Part shown: piece after piece, positions 10,921 through 22,993 of the stretch | Layout: each line of letters starts with the position of its first letter | How positions within the stretch are numbered: the first letter of the stretch is position 1 | Translations under genes and position numbers: made by a program | DNA from: an uncultured Pontibacter sp. | GTDB taxonomy: Bacteria; Bacteroidota; Bacteroidia; Cytophagales; Hymenobacteraceae | Direction of reading: 5' to 3' | Assembly (NCBI RefSeq): GCF_947492645.1 | Contig: NZ_CANLMZ010000007.1 | Span: forward strand, 185,860 to 249,859 | Length of the DNA: 64,000 nt | Notes under the pieces: model-generated | The model's database searches: none | What the model saw: only the letters and a program-made list of their open reading frames with translations | Told to the model about the DNA's origin: nothing

Positions 10921-13900
10921 ATGGCATTTGCAAAAAATAAAAAGCTAACTCAGGACTTCTCTAAAGTAACGATAAGCTTAGCTTCTCCAGAGTCGATTCT
11001 GGAGCGTTCTAACGGAGAAGTAACAAAGCCTGAGACAATAAATTATAGAACCTACAAGCCTGAAATGGGAGGTTTATTCTGCGAAAGAATATTCGGACCA
11101 GTAAAGGACTGGGAATGCCACTGCGGAAAGTATAAAAGAATCAGATATAAGGGTATCATCTGCGACCGTTGCGGTGTGGAGGTTACTGAGAAAAAGGTGC
11201 GCCGTGAGCGTATGGGCCATATTGAGCTTGTAGTTCCTGTAGCACACATCTGGTACTTCAAATCACTTCCAAACAAAATTGGATACCTGTTAGGCTTACC
11301 AACTAAAAAGCTTGACCAGATTATCTATTATGAAAGATATGTAGTTATTCAGCCAGGTATACTTGCAGAAGACAATGTAAATACATTGGACTTCCTGACA
11401 GAAGATGAGTACCTGGATATGATTGACAAGCTCCCGCGTGAGAACCAAATTTTGGACAACAATGATCCAAATAAGTTCATCGCTAAAATGGGTGCTGAAG
11501 CATTACAAATGCTGTTAGAGCGTACGAACTTAGACGATCTGTCTTACGAACTTCGTCACGCTGCCGCTCATGAGACTTCGCAACAGCGTAAAGCTGAAGC
11601 GTTGAAACGTCTTCGTGTAGTAGAAGCATTCCGTGATGCAACAACAAGAATCGAAAACAGACCAGAGTGGATGATCATCCGCATGGTTCCTGTTATTCCT
11701 CCAGAGCTACGTCCACTTGTTCCGTTAGATGGTGGTCGTTTCGCGACTTCGGATTTGAATGATCTTTACCGTCGTGTGATCATCCGTAACAACCGTCTGA
11801 AGCGTCTGATTGAGATTAAGGCTCCTGAAGTTATACTTCGTAACGAGAAGCGTATGTTGCAGGAAGCAGTTGACTCCCTGTTCGACAATTCACGTAAGGT
11901 TAACGCTGTTCGTGCTGAAGGAAACCGTGCATTGAAGTCGCTTTCTGACATGCTAAAAGGTAAGCAGGGACGTTTCCGTCAGAACTTACTTGGTAAGCGT
12001 GTTGACTACTCTGGCCGTTCAGTAATCGTTGTTGGTCCTGAACTGAAGCTGCATGAGTGCGGTCTGCCTAAGAACATGGCAGCTGAGCTTTTCAAGCCGT
12101 TCATCATCCGCAAGCTGATTGAAAGAGGCATTGTTAAGACAGTAAAGTCTGCAAAGAAAATAGTAGATCGTAAGGACCCTGTAGTTTGGGATATCCTGGA
12201 GAACGTGCTGAAAGGCCATCCAGTACTCCTTAACCGTGCTCCAACGCTCCACAGATTAGGTATACAGGCATTCCAGCCAAAACTAATCGAAGGTAAAGCA
12301 ATTCAGCTACACCCACTTGTGTGTACGGCATTCAACGCCGACTTTGACGGTGACCAGATGGCGGTGCACGTTCCATTAGGACCTGCTGCTGTACTGGAGG
12401 CTTCGATGCTAATGCTTGCTTCACACAATATCCTGAACCCTGCTAACGGTGCTCCAATTGCAGTACCTTCTCAGGACATGGTACTTGGTTTATACTATGT
12501 ATCAAAAGGAAAGCGTAGCACAGAAAACGAAAAGATAGCCGGTGAAGGTATGAGCTTCTACTCTGCGGAGGAAGTTATCATTGCTATTAACGAAGGTCGT
12601 TTATCAAAGCAAGCTTACATTAAAGTAAGAACTAAAGTTAAAAATGAGAAGGGCGAACTAGAGTTAAAACTCATCGAAACAGTTGCCGGACGCGTGTTAT
12701 TTAACCAGTTCGTACCAGAAGAAGTAGGCTTTGTTGATGAACTGTTAACAAAGAAAAAACTTCAGCAGATTATATCAAGAGTGTTTAAAGAGACAGGTAT
12801 GGCTCGTACGGCACACTTCCTTGATGATATTAAAACACTAGGTTTCCAATCAGCCTATAAAGGTGGTCTGTCAATGGGCCTTGGTGATATCAACATCCCT
12901 GCTGAAAAAGATATACTTGTTGAGCAGGCCAAGAAAGAAGTAGATGCTGTATGGCAAAACTACTCTATGGGTCTGATCACAGATAATGAGCGTTACAACC
13001 AGGTTATTGATATCTGGACCCGTATCAACAACCAGATTACTGAAACGTTGATGCGTCGTCTGGAGAATGATGATCAAGGCTTCAACTCGATCTTTATGAT
13101 GATGCACTCAGGTGCTCGTGGTTCGAGAGAGCAGATCCGTCAGTTAGGTGGTATGCGTGGTCTGATGGCGAAGCCTCAAAAGTCATTACAAGGTTCGGTT
13201 GGTGAGATTATCGAAAACCCGATCCTTTCTAACTTTAAGGAAGGTCTTGATGTAATCGAGTACTTCATCTCTACGCACGGTGCTCGTAAAGGTCTTGCCG
13301 ATACGGCTCTTAAAACTGCAGATGCTGGCTATCTGACTCGTCGTCTGGTAGATGTATCTCAGGATGTGATTGTGAATGAAGAAGATTGTGGTACACTTCG
13401 TGGTCTAGAGGTTAGCGCCTTGAAAGACAATGAAGATATAGTAGAATCTTTATCTGAGCGTATACTTGGTCGTGTAACTGTACATGATGTGTATGATCCA
13501 ATTACAAACGAGCTAATTGTAGAATCAGGAAGTGAAGTAACAGAAGAGGTTGCACGCGCAATAGAGAATACAGCTATAGAAGCAGTAGAAATCCGTTCTG
13601 TACTTACTTGTGAGTCTAAACGTGGTATCTGTGCAAAATGCTACGGTCGTAACCTGGCAAGCGGATTTATGGTGCAGAAAGGTGAAGCCGTTGGTGTTAT
13701 CGCTGCACAATCAATTGGTGAGCCTGGTACACAGTTAACACTACGTACATTCCACGTGGGTGGTACTGCATCAAACATTGCTGTTGATGCAACTATCATT
13801 GCTAAGTTTGGCGGTGTGATTGAGTTCGAAGATGTACGTACGATTGATACCATAAACAATGAAGGCGAAACTGTAAAAGTTGTAATGGGTCGTTCAGGTG

Positions 13901-15237
13901 AGGTTAAGATTATTGATGCTGCCACAGGTAAGCTATTAATAAGCAACCACGTGCCTTATGGTTCATTTATTACAGTAAGCGAAGGACAAACAGTAGAGAA
14001 AGGTGACAAGCTATGTAGCTGGGATCCATACAACGCTGTCATCCTATCAGAATTTGATGGTGAGATCAGTTACGAGTCTATCATAGAAGGCATCACTTAC
14101 CGTGAGGAATCGGATGAGCAGACAGGTTACCGTGAGAAGGTGATTATCGATACAAAAGATAAAACACAAAACCCTGCAATTTTAGTTAATCCTAAAAATG
14201 GCGAACCAAAAGGTTACAACATACCGGTGGGTGCTCACTTAACTGTAGAAAATGGCGAAAAGATTAAGGCAGGTCAAATCCTAGTTAAAATTCCTCGCGC
14301 TATCGGTAAAACACGTGACATTACAGGTGGTCTTCCACGCGTTACAGAATTATTCGAGGCACGTAATCCATCCAATCCAGCGGTAGTATCTGAAATCGAT
14401 GGTGTAGTTACGTACGGAAGTGTGAAACGCGGTAACCGTGAAATCTTCATCGAGTCAAAAGATGGTGTGAAGAAGAAATACATGGTGCCACTTTCGAAGC
14501 ACATCCTGGTTCAGGATAATGACTTTGTTCGTGCGGGTATGCCATTGTCTGATGGTGCTATCACTCCTACAGATATCTTAAATATACAGGGACCAGGTGC
14601 AGTACAAGAATACTTGGTAAATGAAATTCAGGAAGTATACCGACTACAGGGTGTGAAAATCAATGATAAGCACATTGAAGTTGTTGTTCGCCAGATGATG
14701 CAGAAAGTAGTAGTAGTGGATGCAGGCGATACAAGCTTCCTAGAGCACCAGGTAGTTGACAAGGTGAACTTCATGGAAGAAAACGACAGAATCATTGACA
14801 TGAAAGTTGTTGAAGATGCTGGAGACTCTGCTACATTGAAACCAGGTCAAATTGTATCAGCGAGACGACTGCGAGATGAAAACTCAAGTTTGAAGCGCCG
14901 CGATATGAAACTTGTAACTGTTCGTGATGCACAACCATCAGTATCAAGGCCAACACTACAAGGTATAACTCAAGCATCTTTAGGAACACAAAGCTTTATT
15001 TCAGCTGCGTCATTCCAGGAGACAACGAAAGTGTTAAGTGAAGCTGCTATCAAAGGTAAAGCAGATGAGTTATTAGGTTTGAAAGAAAACGTAATTGTAG
15101 GACACCTGATCCCAGCCGGTACTGGATTAAGAGAATATCAGAAACTGATTGTTGGAAACCAGGAAGAATATGATTCATTAGTAGAATCTAAAAGATCGTC
15201 TTCTAAAACTAAGCAGCAGGAATTACAAAATAGATAA
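10921..15237 (+). CDS. rpoC: DNA-directed RNA polymerase subunit beta'
   Basis: Largest RNA polymerase subunit, 1438 residues from the ATG at 10921 ([13 protein letters not shown]). The frame opens earlier with a GTG at 10861, but that GTG lies in the rpoB-rpoC hairpin and adds unconserved residues. The N-terminal zinc ribbon has [13 protein letters not shown] and CDRCG. The catalytic magnesium motif NADFDGDQ is at residues 472-479. The second zinc site, with [11 protein letters not shown], lies near residue 900. The C-terminus ends in a Ser/Lys-rich tail. The next gene starts 5 bases after the stop. Confidence 0.97.
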   Translation: MAFAKNKKLTQDFSKVTISLASPESILERSNGEVTKPETINYRTYKPEMGGLFCERIFGPVKDWECHCGKYKRIRYKGIICDRCGVEVTEKKVRRERMGHIELVVPVAHIWYFKSLPNKIGYLLGLPTKKLDQIIYYERYVVIQPGILAEDNVNTLDFLTEDEYLDMIDKLPRENQILDNNDPNKFIAKMGAEALQMLLERTNLDDLSYELRHAAAHETSQQRKAEALKRLRVVEAFRDATTRIENRPEWMIIRMVPVIPPELRPLVPLDGGRFATSDLNDLYRRVIIRNNRLKRLIEIKAPEVILRNEKRMLQEAVDSLFDNSRKVNAVRAEGNRALKSLSDMLKGKQGRFRQNLLGKRVDYSGRSVIVVGPELKLHECGLPKNMAAELFKPFIIRKLIERGIVKTVKSAKKIVDRKDPVVWDILENVLKGHPVLLNRAPTLHRLGIQAFQPKLIEGKAIQLHPLVCTAFNADFDGDQMAVHVPLGPAAVLEASMLMLASHNILNPANGAPIAVPSQDMVLGLYYVSKGKRSTENEKIAGEGMSFYSAEEVIIAINEGRLSKQAYIKVRTKVKNEKGELELKLIETVAGRVLFNQFVPEEVGFVDELLTKKKLQQIISRVFKETGMARTAHFLDDIKTLGFQSAYKGGLSMGLGDINIPAEKDILVEQAKKEVDAVWQNYSMGLITDNERYNQVIDIWTRINNQITETLMRRLENDDQGFNSIFMMMHSGARGSREQIRQLGGMRGLMAKPQKSLQGSVGEIIENPILSNFKEGLDVIEYFISTHGARKGLADTALKTADAGYLTRRLVDVSQDVIVNEEDCGTLRGLEVSALKDNEDIVESLSERILGRVTVHDVYDPITNELIVESGSEVTEEVARAIENTAIEAVEIRSVLTCESKRGICAKCYGRNLASGFMVQKGEAVGVIAAQSIGEPGTQLTLRTFHVGGTASNIAVDATIIAKFGGVIEFEDVRTIDTINNEGETVKVVMGRSGEVKIIDAATGKLLISNHVPYGSFITVSEGQTVEKGDKLCSWDPYNAVILSEFDGEISYESIIEGITYREESDEQTGYREKVIIDTKDKTQNPAILVNPKNGEPKGYNIPVGAHLTVENGEKIKAGQILVKIPRAIGKTRDITGGLPRVTELFEARNPSNPAVVSEIDGVVTYGSVKRGNREIFIESKDGVKKKYMVPLSKHILVQDNDFVRAGMPLSDGAITPTDILNIQGPGAVQEYLVNEIQEVYRLQGVKINDKHIEVVVRQMMQKVVVVDAGDTSFLEHQVVDKVNFMEENDRIIDMKVVEDAGDSATLKPGQIVSARRLRDENSSLKRRDMKLVTVRDAQPSVSRPTLQGITQASLGTQSFISAASFQETTKVLSEAAIKGKADELLGLKENVIVGHLIPAGTGLREYQKLIVGNQEEYDSLVESKRSSSKTKQQELQNR

Positions 15238-15242
15238 ATAAA

Positions 15243-15560
15243 ATGGCTGAAGATCTGCAAAAGCAAAATCAAATTAACATCGAGCTGTCTGAAGAAATTG
15301 CTGAAGGTGAGTATGCAAATCTAGCGATGATAGCTCATTCTAGTAGTGAGTTTGTAATTGACTTTATAAGATTGATGCCAGGGTTGCCAAAAGCAAAAGT
15401 AAAATCAAGAATAGTTATCACGCCAGAGCATGCCAAAAGACTTTTGGCTGCTTTGGCGGATAATATCGAGAAATTTGAAACAAGCTTTGGCGATATTAAG
15501 CAATCTCAAGGAGCTCCTTCTTTCCCAATGAACTTTGGAGGAACAGTAGGAGAAGCATAA
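15243..15560 (+). CDS. DUF3467 domain protein
   Basis: A small acidic protein of 105 residues matching the DUF3467 family. The body reads IELSEEIAEGEYANLAMIAHSSSEFVIDF, with PGLPKAKVKSRIVITPEHAKRLL following; molecular function is unknown. It starts 5 bases after rpoC, so it is almost certainly translated from the same mRNA. This position directly behind rpoC suggests a transcription- or translation-related role, but nothing in the sequence proves it. No membrane segment or signal peptide is present. Confidence 0.85.
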   Translation: MAEDLQKQNQINIELSEEIAEGEYANLAMIAHSSSEFVIDFIRLMPGLPKAKVKSRIVITPEHAKRLLAALADNIEKFETSFGDIKQSQGAPSFPMNFGGTVGEA

Positions 15561-15587
15561 GGTGCTAATAATTAATGAATTAAAATT

Positions 15588-15618
15588 TTGAATTTGCAAA
15601 GCGTTTTTCCTACCTTTG
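15588..15618 (+). promoter_or_regulatory. Promoter of the rpsL-rpsG-fusA-rpsJ operon
   Basis: TTG at 15588-15590 and TACCTTTG at 15611-15618, separated by 20 bases, match the Bacteroidota consensus. Transcription would start roughly 40 bases before the rpsL ATG. Confidence 0.75.
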
Positions 15619-15665
15619 CAGACCAAATTTTAGAGTGAAAAAAATCTATAATTAACAAATTATAA

Positions 15666-16082
15666 ATGCCTACTATACAGCAACTAGTAAGAAAGGGAAG
15701 AGAGAAATTAACTTCAAAGTCGAAGTCTCCTGCCCTAGATTCATGCCCACAACGTCGTGGAGTATGTACAAGAGTATATACTACTACGCCTAAAAAGCCA
15801 AACTCAGCTATGCGTAAAGTAGCTAGGGTTAGACTTACAAATGGCAAAGAAGTAAATGCCTATATCCCTGGTGAAGGTCACAACCTTCAGGAGCACTCAA
15901 TTGTGCTTATAAGAGGAGGTAGAGTTAAAGACCTTCCAGGTGTACGTTACCACATTGTACGTGGTGCGCTGGATACCGCAGGTGTAAGCGGACGTCTTCA
16001 GTCACGTTCGAAGTATGGTGCTAAGAGACCAAAACCAGGTCAAGCTCCAGCTGCTGCAGGTAAAGGTGGAAAGAAAAAGTAA
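15666..16082 (+). CDS. rpsL: 30S ribosomal protein S12
   Basis: Decoding-centre protein, 138 residues with a C-terminal Lys/Ala-rich extension. The conserved loops [10 protein letters not shown] (residues 41-50) and [13 protein letters not shown] are intact. The lysines in both loops, whose substitution gives streptomycin resistance in other bacteria, are present, so the allele looks streptomycin sensitive. First gene of the str operon. Confidence 0.98.
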   Translation: MPTIQQLVRKGREKLTSKSKSPALDSCPQRRGVCTRVYTTTPKKPNSAMRKVARVRLTNGKEVNAYIPGEGHNLQEHSIVLIRGGRVKDLPGVRYHIVRGALDTAGVSGRLQSRSKYGAKRPKPGQAPAAAGKGGKKK

Positions 16083-16101
16083 TTCATAGAGTTTTAATAC
16101 A

Positions 16102-16569
16102 ATGAGAAAAGCAAAGCCTAAAAGTAGAATTCTCCTCCCTGATCCAAAGTACAAAGAGACATTGGTAACGCGTTTTGTTAACTACATGATGGTTGACGGA
16201 AAGAAAAGTGTTGCTTATGGTATCTTCTACGACGCTGTAGAACTAGTAGAGCAAAGAACAAAAGAAAACGGACTGGAAACTTGGAAGAAGGCATTGAATA
16301 ACATTATGCCAAGTGTCGAAGTAAAAAGCCGCAGGGTGGGTGGTGCTACTTTCCAAGTGCCGACTGAGGTTCGTCCGGACCGCAGAGTATCTCTTGGTAT
16401 CAAATGGATGATATCATATGCCCGCAAGAGAGGTGAGAAGACAATGAAGGATAGATTAGCAGGTGAAATAATTGCAGCTGCTAAAGGTGAAGGTGCTGCC
16501 GTTAAGAAAAAAGACGACACGCATAGAATGGCAGAAGCGAACAAAGCATTCTCACACTTTAGATTCTAG
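16102..16569 (+). CDS. rpsG: 30S ribosomal protein S7
   Basis: Primary 16S rRNA-binding protein that organises the 30S head. The 155 residues are the normal length. Conserved blocks are [24 protein letters not shown] and [16 protein letters not shown], and the end is [12 protein letters not shown]. It is 19 bases after rpsL and 2 bases before fusA. Confidence 0.98.
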   Translation: MRKAKPKSRILLPDPKYKETLVTRFVNYMMVDGKKSVAYGIFYDAVELVEQRTKENGLETWKKALNNIMPSVEVKSRRVGGATFQVPTEVRPDRRVSLGIKWMISYARKRGEKTMKDRLAGEIIAAAKGEGAAVKKKDDTHRMAEANKAFSHFRF

Positions 16570-16571
16570 TA

Positions 16572-18674
16572 ATGGCAAGAGACTTAAAATACACAAGAAA
16601 TATTGGTATTGCAGCACATATTGATGCTGGTAAAACCACTACTACGGAGCGTATTCTTTACTATACTGGTAAATCACACAAATTAGGTGAGGTTCACGAA
16701 GGTGGTGCTACAACTGACTGGATGGAACAGGAGCAGGAAAGAGGTATAACAATTACCTCAGCTGCTGTAACTGTTAGCTGGCCATATAGAGGTAATGATT
16801 ATCATATTAACATTATCGATACTCCTGGACACGTGGACTTTACTGTAGAGGTAAACCGTTCATTACGTGTACTTGACGGACTGGTGTTTTTATTTAGTGC
16901 AGTAGATGGTGTAGAGCCTCAGTCTGAGACTAACTGGAGACTTGCAGATAACTATAAAGTAGCACGTATCGGTTTCGTTAATAAAATGGACCGTTCAGGT
17001 GCTGACTTCTTAGCAGTTTGTAAGCAGGTAAAAGAAATGTTAGGCAGCAATGCTGTAGCACTGCAATTACCGATAGGTTCAGAAGATAACTTTAAAGGAG
17101 TAGTAGACTTAGTAAACTTCAGAGGTATCGTTTGGAACGAAGCTGATAAAGGAATGACCTTTACTGAAGTTCCTATTCCGGATGATATGTTGGAGGAAGC
17201 AGAGGAGTATAGAGAAAAACTTCTTGAAGCAGTAGCTGAGTACGATGAGTCTTTAATGGAAAAATACTTTGAAGATCCTAATTCAATTACTGAAGATGAA
17301 ATTCTTGCTGCTTTGCGTGCTGCAACTATTGACTTAGCAATTGTACCAATGCTTTGTGGTTCTTCATTCAAGAACAAAGGTGTTCAAACAATGCTAGACT
17401 ATGTGATGGCACTATGCCCATCTCCAGTAGATAAGGAAAGCATAAAAGGTATTAATCCTGATACAGGCGAAGAAATTGCTCGTAAGCCAAGCGTTAGTGA
17501 GCCATTCGCAGGCCTAGGATTCAAAATTGCTACTGACCCTTATGTAGGTCGCTTATGCTTTGTAAGAGCATACTCGGGTGTATTAGAGTCTGGTTCTTAT
17601 GTGTACAATACACGTTCAAACAGTAAAGAACGTATATCACGTATTTTCCAGATGCACGCTAATAAGCAAAACCAAATCGAAAGATTGGAAGCTGGAGACA
17701 TTGGCGCAGTAGTTGGTTTCAAAGACATCAAAACAGGTGATACCCTTTGTGACCAAAATGCAAAGATTGTACTTGAATCTATGGAGTTCCCAGAACCTGT
17801 AATTGGATATGCAATTGAGCCTAAATCTCAAGCAGATTCTGATAAGATGGGTATGGCAATTGCTAAGCTTATTGAAGAAGATCCAACACTTCAGGTTAAT
17901 ACAGACGAAGAAACTGGTCAGACTATTCTACGTGGTATGGGTGAGCTTCACTTAGAGATCATCATTGATCGAATGAAGCGCGAGTTCAAAGTAGAATTAA
18001 ATCAGGGTGCACCACAGGTTGCTTACAAAGAAACCATCACTAAGAGTGTTGAACACAGAGAAGTGTTCAAGAAGCAGTCTGGTGGTCGTGGTAAATTTGC
18101 TGATATTGTGTTCGAAATGGGACCACGTGAAGATGGCAAACAGGGACTAGAATTTGTTAACGGTATTGTAGGTGGTGTAATTCCGAAAGAATTCATTCCA
18201 GCTATTCAGAAAGGCTTCGAAGAGGCAATGAAGAATGGTATTCTTGCAGGCTTCCCTATAGACTCAATGAAAGTGCGTTTGTTCCACGGTTCATTCCATG
18301 ATGTTGACTCTGATTCTTTATCATTTGAATTAGCTGCACGTCAAGGTTTCAAAGAGGCAGGTAAGCAATGTGCTCCTAAACTTCTAGAGCCGATTATGGC
18401 AGTTGATGTAGTTACTCCAGATGAGTATACAGGCCCTGTTACTGGTGACTTGAACAGAAGAAGAGGTATCATGAAAGGAATGGATACAAAGGGTACTGCA
18501 ACTGTAGTTAAAGCAGATGTTCCTTTATCAGAACTTTTTGGATATGTTACAGACCTGCGTACAATTACTTCAGGTAGAGCAACTGCCTCTCTTACTTTCT
18601 CTCATTATGAGCAAGTACCACAAAACTTGGCTGATGCCATCGTTGCTAAAGTAAAAGGAACAGCAGCTAAATAA
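16572..18674 (+). CDS. fusA: Elongation factor G
   Basis: GTPase that drives tRNA-mRNA translocation. The 700-residue protein has the P-loop AHIDAGKT at residues 15-22, RGITIT in switch I, DTPGHVDF and [10 protein letters not shown]. Domains II-V follow to the C-terminus. It is the main copy, encoded within the str operon, since it sits between rpsG and rpsJ. No mutations of known fusidic-acid sites were assessed. Confidence 0.98.
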   Translation: MARDLKYTRNIGIAAHIDAGKTTTTERILYYTGKSHKLGEVHEGGATTDWMEQEQERGITITSAAVTVSWPYRGNDYHINIIDTPGHVDFTVEVNRSLRVLDGLVFLFSAVDGVEPQSETNWRLADNYKVARIGFVNKMDRSGADFLAVCKQVKEMLGSNAVALQLPIGSEDNFKGVVDLVNFRGIVWNEADKGMTFTEVPIPDDMLEEAEEYREKLLEAVAEYDESLMEKYFEDPNSITEDEILAALRAATIDLAIVPMLCGSSFKNKGVQTMLDYVMALCPSPVDKESIKGINPDTGEEIARKPSVSEPFAGLGFKIATDPYVGRLCFVRAYSGVLESGSYVYNTRSNSKERISRIFQMHANKQNQIERLEAGDIGAVVGFKDIKTGDTLCDQNAKIVLESMEFPEPVIGYAIEPKSQADSDKMGMAIAKLIEEDPTLQVNTDEETGQTILRGMGELHLEIIIDRMKREFKVELNQGAPQVAYKETITKSVEHREVFKKQSGGRGKFADIVFEMGPREDGKQGLEFVNGIVGGVIPKEFIPAIQKGFEEAMKNGILAGFPIDSMKVRLFHGSFHDVDSDSLSFELAARQGFKEAGKQCAPKLLEPIMAVDVVTPDEYTGPVTGDLNRRRGIMKGMDTKGTATVVKADVPLSELFGYVTDLRTITSGRATASLTFSHYEQVPQNLADAIVAKVKGTAAK

Positions 18675-18686
18675 TTTAGTATAGAA

Positions 18687-18992
18687 ATGAATCAGAAAAT
18701 CAGAATAAAGCTTAAGTCTTACGATCACAACTTAGTTGATAAGTCATCTGAGAAAATCGTGAAAGCTGTTAAAGCAACAGGTGCTATCGTAAGTGGTCCT
18801 ATTCCACTTCCAACAGAAAAAGATAAATTTACAGTTCTGCGTTCACCGCACGTGAATAAAAAATCTCGTGAGCAGTTCCAGCTGTGCACTTACAAGAGAT
18901 TAGTAGATATCTATTCAACTAGCTCTAAAACAGTAGATGCATTGATGAAGCTTGAACTTCCAAGTGGAGTTGATGTAGAAATTAAAGTTTGA
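18687..18992 (+). CDS. rpsJ: 30S ribosomal protein S10 (NusE)
   Basis: S10 acts in the 30S head and, as NusE, in transcription antitermination. The 101 residues include the signature [28 protein letters not shown]. Here it ends the str operon: a terminator (19010-19037) and a new promoter (19075-19106) separate it from rplC, although in many bacteria S10 leads the S10 operon. Confidence 0.98.
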   Translation: MNQKIRIKLKSYDHNLVDKSSEKIVKAVKATGAIVSGPIPLPTEKDKFTVLRSPHVNKKSREQFQLCTYKRLVDIYSTSSKTVDALMKLELPSGVDVEIKV

Positions 18993-19009
18993 TGAACTAA
19001 AGTTTCATA

Positions 19010-19037
19010 AAAAGGGGAGCCGTATAGCTCCCCTTTT
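19010..19037 (+). terminator. Intrinsic terminator after rpsJ
   Basis: AAAGGGGAGC (19011-19020) pairs with GCTCCCCTTT (19027-19036) around a 6-base loop, and the 3' arm runs into a T-tract. It divides the str and S10 units. Confidence 0.85.
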
Positions 19038-19074
19038 TTATTTAAGTACTGATAATAAATAATTTATAAAACAC

Positions 19075-19106
19075 TTGTAAAACAAGTCTAAAAATTATTA
19101 ACTTTG
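19075..19106 (+). promoter_or_regulatory. Promoter of the rplC-to-rpsN gene group
   Basis: TTG at 19075-19077 and TAACTTTG at 19099-19106, separated by 21 bases, match the Bacteroidota consensus. The leader to rplC is about 55 bases. Confidence 0.75.
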
Positions 19107-19165
19107 CACTCCCTTAGCAAAACTGAGGGGCTAAAATAATGTATCCATCTTTAAAAACAAGTTGA

Positions 19166-19783
19166 ATGCCTGGAATTATCGGTAAAAAAATCGGAATGAC
19201 AAGCCTCTTCACATCAGATGGTAAATACACACCTGTAACGCTTATTCAAGCAGGTCCGTGTGTAGTTACTCAAGTGAAGACAGTCGAGACTGATGGCTAT
19301 GAAGCTGTACAGCTTGGCTATGGTGAGAAGAAGCTTAAAAGAGTAACGAAAGCGGAAGCTGGACATTACAAGAAAGCAAATACTTCTGCTAAGAAGAAAG
19401 TTGCTGAGTTTGATGTAGAAGGAACTTCATTAAATCTTGGTGACACGGTAGATGTGAATCTATTCGTAGAAGGTGAATTTGTTGATGTTGTAGGTACATC
19501 AAAAGGAAAAGGTTTCCAAGGTGTAGTTAAACGTCATGGATTTGCCGGTGTTGGTGGCCAAACACACGGTCAGCACAATAGGGCAAGACACCCTGGTTCA
19601 ATTGGTGCCTGCTCATGGCCATCAAGAGTATTCAAAGGAATGCGTATGGCTGGTAGAACGGGTGGTAACAGAGTTAAAATCCAAAACCTTACGGTAGTTC
19701 GTGTAATAGCAGATAAAAATTTGCTAGTAGTTAGTGGCTCTGTACCAGGTGCCAAAAATTCTTACGTGTTAATTGAGAAGTAA
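19166..19783 (+). CDS. rplC: 50S ribosomal protein L3
   Basis: Early 50S assembly protein whose loop reaches the peptidyl-transferase centre. The 205 residues contain [20 protein letters not shown] and [23 protein letters not shown], the signature and tip-loop region. First gene of its transcription unit after the rpsJ terminator. Confidence 0.98.
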   Translation: MPGIIGKKIGMTSLFTSDGKYTPVTLIQAGPCVVTQVKTVETDGYEAVQLGYGEKKLKRVTKAEAGHYKKANTSAKKKVAEFDVEGTSLNLGDTVDVNLFVEGEFVDVVGTSKGKGFQGVVKRHGFAGVGGQTHGQHNRARHPGSIGACSWPSRVFKGMRMAGRTGGNRVKIQNLTVVRVIADKNLLVVSGSVPGAKNSYVLIEK

Positions 19784-19784
19784 A

Positions 19785-20411
19785 ATGGAGCTTTCTGTAT
19801 TAAATATCAAAGGTGAGGATACAGGCAGAAAGGTAAATCTTTCTGATGCAATATTTGGACTTGAGCCAAATGAGCATGCAATGTATCTTGACGTGAAGCA
19901 GTACTTGGCTAATCAAAGACAAGGAACGCACAAATCAAAAGAGCGAAATGAAGTTGCAGGCTCTACTAAGAAGATCAAGAAGCAAAAAGGAACTGGCGGC
20001 GCTCGTGCAGGTAGTATAAAATCCCCTTTGTTTGTTGGTGGTGGTAGAGTATTTGGTCCAAAGCCAAGAAACTACAGCTTCAAGTTAAATAAGAAGCTAA
20101 AAGAAGTTGCTCGTTTATCAGCACTTTCTCTATTAGCGAGAGACAATAAAGTTGCACTAGTTGAGTCGTTTACAATCGATACTCCAAAGACGAAAGAACT
20201 TATTTCAATTTTGGGTAACTTGAATTCAACTGGTAAGACATTGGTTGTTACTCCTTCAGTAAATCAAAATTTAGTATTATCAGGAAGAAACATTCCTAAA
20301 GTAAAAGTAGCAACAGCTTCTGACTTGAATACTTATGATTTACTGAATACTGATAAACTTATACTGGTAGAAGAATCAGTAAACGTATTAGAAAACCTCT
20401 TTAGCGCATAA
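19785..20411 (+). CDS. rplD: 50S ribosomal protein L4
   Basis: Assembly protein lining the nascent-chain exit tunnel. The ATG at 19785, one base after the rplC stop, yields 208 residues starting MELSVLNIKG. An in-frame TTG at 19773 lies inside rplC and is less likely. The extended tunnel loop has TKKIKKQKGTGGARAGS. In E. coli L4 autoregulates the S10 operon; no leader structure for this was identified. Confidence 0.96.
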   Translation: MELSVLNIKGEDTGRKVNLSDAIFGLEPNEHAMYLDVKQYLANQRQGTHKSKERNEVAGSTKKIKKQKGTGGARAGSIKSPLFVGGGRVFGPKPRNYSFKLNKKLKEVARLSALSLLARDNKVALVESFTIDTPKTKELISILGNLNSTGKTLVVTPSVNQNLVLSGRNIPKVKVATASDLNTYDLLNTDKLILVEESVNVLENLFSA

Positions 20412-20413
20412 TC

Positions 20414-20701
20414 ATGAACGTTCTAAAAAGACCACTAATCACTGAAAAGTATGCTGCCATGAACGAGGTCGGTAAATATGCTTTTGAGGTTGATAAGAAA
20501 GCCAACAAAGTAGAAATCAAGAAGGCAGTTGAGAAAATGTATGGTGTTACTGTAGCAAAAGTAGCAACTATGAGATCACTTGGTAAAGTGAAAACAAAGT
20601 ATACAAAATCTGGCGCTGTTTCTGGTCGTACTTCGTTGATCAAGAAAGCAATCATCACCGTGAAAGAAGGTGAAGTTATAGACTTTTATAGCGGTATATA
20701 A
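20414..20701 (+). CDS. rplW: 50S ribosomal protein L23
   Basis: Sits at the exit of the nascent-chain tunnel, where trigger factor and SRP dock. The 95 residues begin MNVLKRPLITEKYAAM, the family start, and contain VEKMYGVTVAKVATM. It lies 2 bases after rplD. Confidence 0.97.
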   Translation: MNVLKRPLITEKYAAMNEVGKYAFEVDKKANKVEIKKAVEKMYGVTVAKVATMRSLGKVKTKYTKSGAVSGRTSLIKKAIITVKEGEVIDFYSGI

Positions 20702-20711
20702 TTAAGTAGAA

Positions 20712-21539
20712 ATGGCTTTAAAAAAATTAAGACCAACAACACCAGGTCAAAGATTTAGAGTAGCCCCAGCGTTTGACGAGATCACTACGTCTACTCCTGA
20801 AAAATCTTTGTTGGCACCAATCAAAAAATCTGGTGGACGCAATAACTCTGGTAAAATGACGATGCGCTATATTGGCGGTGGTCATAAGCAAAAGTACAGA
20901 GTGATAGATTTCAAGCGTACAAAACATGGCATTCCAGCTACTGTTAAAACGATCGAATATGATCCAAACAGAACTGCACGCATTGCTTTGGTTTATTACG
21001 CAGATGGAGAGAAAAGCTACATTATTGCACCAGCTGGATTACAGGTTGGTACAGTAATAGTTTCAGGATCAGGCAATGCTCCAGAAGTTGGTAACTGCCT
21101 ACCTTTATCTGAAATTCCTTTAGGTACGATTATTCATAATATCGAACTACAGCCAGGCAATGGTGCAACTTTAGCACGTAGTGCAGGTTCATATGCTCAA
21201 CTTGTAGCACGTGAAGGCAAATATGCGACTATCAAATTGCCTTCTGGTGAGTTGAGAATGGTATTAGCAAATTGCTATGCAACTGTAGGAACTGTTTCTA
21301 ACTCTGACCATATGAACGTTAAGCTTGGTAAAGCTGGTCGTAACAGATGGTTAGGTAAGCGTCCAAGAGTACGTGGTGTTGCGATGAACCCAGTTGATCA
21401 CCCTATGGGTGGTGGTGAAGGTAAATCTTCAGGCGGTCACCCACGTTCACGTAAGGGCTTGTATGCTAAAGGTCTAAAAACCAGAAACAAGAACAAGTAT
21501 TCTGAAAAACTTATAGTTAATAGAGGAAAGAAAAAATAA
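20712..21539 (+). CDS. rplB: 50S ribosomal protein L2
   Basis: Needed for subunit association and peptidyl transfer. The 275-residue protein has the N-terminal [22 protein letters not shown] block and the highly conserved [20 protein letters not shown] near residues 224-243, which carries the functionally important histidine. The stop codon directly abuts the rpsS ATG. Confidence 0.98.
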   Translation: MALKKLRPTTPGQRFRVAPAFDEITTSTPEKSLLAPIKKSGGRNNSGKMTMRYIGGGHKQKYRVIDFKRTKHGIPATVKTIEYDPNRTARIALVYYADGEKSYIIAPAGLQVGTVIVSGSGNAPEVGNCLPLSEIPLGTIIHNIELQPGNGATLARSAGSYAQLVAREGKYATIKLPSGELRMVLANCYATVGTVSNSDHMNVKLGKAGRNRWLGKRPRVRGVAMNPVDHPMGGGEGKSSGGHPRSRKGLYAKGLKTRNKNKYSEKLIVNRGKKK

Positions 21540-21818
21540 ATGGCTAGATCATTAAAAAAAGGGCCTTATATTGACTATAGGCTCCAGAAAAAAGTGGATG
21601 TAATGAACGAGGCTGGTAAAAAAACAGTTATCAAGACCTGGTCACGCAGATCGATGATATCTCCAGAATTCGTAGGTCATACATTCGCAGTTCATAACGG
21701 AAATAAATTCATACCTGTGTATGTTACTGAAAACATGGTAGGTCATAAATTAGGTGAATTTGCTCCAACTAGGAACTTTAGAGGTCACATTGCTAAAAAA
21801 GATAAAGGCAAGCGTTAA
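21540..21818 (+). CDS. rpsS: 30S ribosomal protein S19
   Basis: 30S head protein. The 92 residues start [15 protein letters not shown] and contain [23 protein letters not shown] and [12 protein letters not shown], all S19 signatures. It directly follows the rplB stop codon with no gap. Confidence 0.98.
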   Translation: MARSLKKGPYIDYRLQKKVDVMNEAGKKTVIKTWSRRSMISPEFVGHTFAVHNGNKFIPVYVTENMVGHKLGEFAPTRNFRGHIAKKDKGKR

Positions 21819-21820
21819 TC

Positions 21821-22213
21821 ATGGAAGCAGTAGCAAGATTAAATAATGTGCCTACTTCTCCTCGTAAAATGAGATTAGTAGCAGGCTTGATACGTGGTAA
21901 AAGCGTATCTAAAGCCTTAGGTTTACTTAAATTTGAACCTAACTCAGGTGCGGCAAGGATTGAAAAGCTTCTTTTATCAGCTTTAGCTAACTGGCAGCTG
22001 AAAAATGAAGATGCACGCATCGAAGAAGCAAACCTTTTTATCAAGGAGATCTTTGTTAATGAAGGTAAAATGCTTAAGCGTCTTCGTCCGGCTCCACAAG
22101 GACGTGGTTATAGAATCAGAAAAAGATCTAACCATGTTACATTGATCATTGATACAATGACTGATGAGCAGATCGAGAAGCAATCAAAGAAATCTAAAAA
22201 AGCCAGCAAGTAA
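21821..22213 (+). CDS. rplV: 50S ribosomal protein L22
   Basis: Lines the exit tunnel next to L4. The 130 residues contain the typical N-terminal [19 protein letters not shown] and the beta-hairpin with [20 protein letters not shown], which carries the macrolide-related tip. It starts 2 bases after rpsS. Confidence 0.98.
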   Translation: MEAVARLNNVPTSPRKMRLVAGLIRGKSVSKALGLLKFEPNSGAARIEKLLLSALANWQLKNEDARIEEANLFIKEIFVNEGKMLKRLRPAPQGRGYRIRKRSNHVTLIIDTMTDEQIEKQSKKSKKASK

Positions 22214-22216
22214 GAA

Positions 22217-22963
22217 ATGGGACAGAAAGTAAATCCAATTGGTTTTCGCCTCGGCATCGTTAAAGGTTGGGACTCTAACTGGTATGGCGGCAAAGATTTC
22301 GCTGAGAAGCTGATTGAGGATGAGAAAATCAGAAAATATATACTAGCGCGTATTCCTAAAGGCGGTATCTCTAAGATAATAATCGAAAGAACCCTTAAGC
22401 GCATCACTATAACTATCAATACTGCACGACCAGGTGTCGTAATCGGTAAAGGTGGCCAGGAAGTAGATAAGATAAAAGAAGAGCTAAAGAAGCTTACAAA
22501 CAAAGATGTTCAAATCAACATTTTTGAAATTAAGCGTCCAGAGCTAGATGCTAAATTAGTTGGTGAGTCTATTGCTCAGCAATTACAAGCTCGTATCTCT
22601 TTCCGCCGTGCCATGAAACAAGCGATTGCATCTGCTCTTCGTGTTGGTGCTGAAGGTATCAAAGTTCAAGTTTCAGGTCGTCTAGGCGGTGCTGAAATGG
22701 CCAGAACAGAGCATTATAAAGAAGGTAGAACTCCTCTACATACTTTACGTGCGGATATCGATTACGCATTATCTGAAGCTCAGACAGTATATGGTAAACT
22801 AGGTATCAAAGTGTGGATCTTTAAAGGCGAAGTTTATGGCAAAAAAGATCTTACACCAAACGCTGGCTTAGAAAGCAAAGGCGGACCTAGCTCTGCGCCA
22901 GGTGATAGACGTGGTGGTCGTAAAAAGACCGATGGTGCTCCAAAGCGCAAACGTCGTCAATAA
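22217..22963 (+). CDS. rpsC: 30S ribosomal protein S3
   Basis: Forms part of the mRNA entry site. The 248-residue protein has [14 protein letters not shown] at the start, a KH domain with [16 protein letters not shown], and the C-terminal domain with [17 protein letters not shown] Gly/Lys/Arg-rich tail ends in KRRQ. It starts 3 bases after rplV. Confidence 0.98.
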   Translation: MGQKVNPIGFRLGIVKGWDSNWYGGKDFAEKLIEDEKIRKYILARIPKGGISKIIIERTLKRITITINTARPGVVIGKGGQEVDKIKEELKKLTNKDVQINIFEIKRPELDAKLVGESIAQQLQARISFRRAMKQAIASALRVGAEGIKVQVSGRLGGAEMARTEHYKEGRTPLHTLRADIDYALSEAQTVYGKLGIKVWIFKGEVYGKKDLTPNAGLESKGGPSSAPGDRRGGRKKTDGAPKRKRRQ

Positions 22964-22993
22964 TTGTTCTATAACATTATTAGGTATTAGAAA

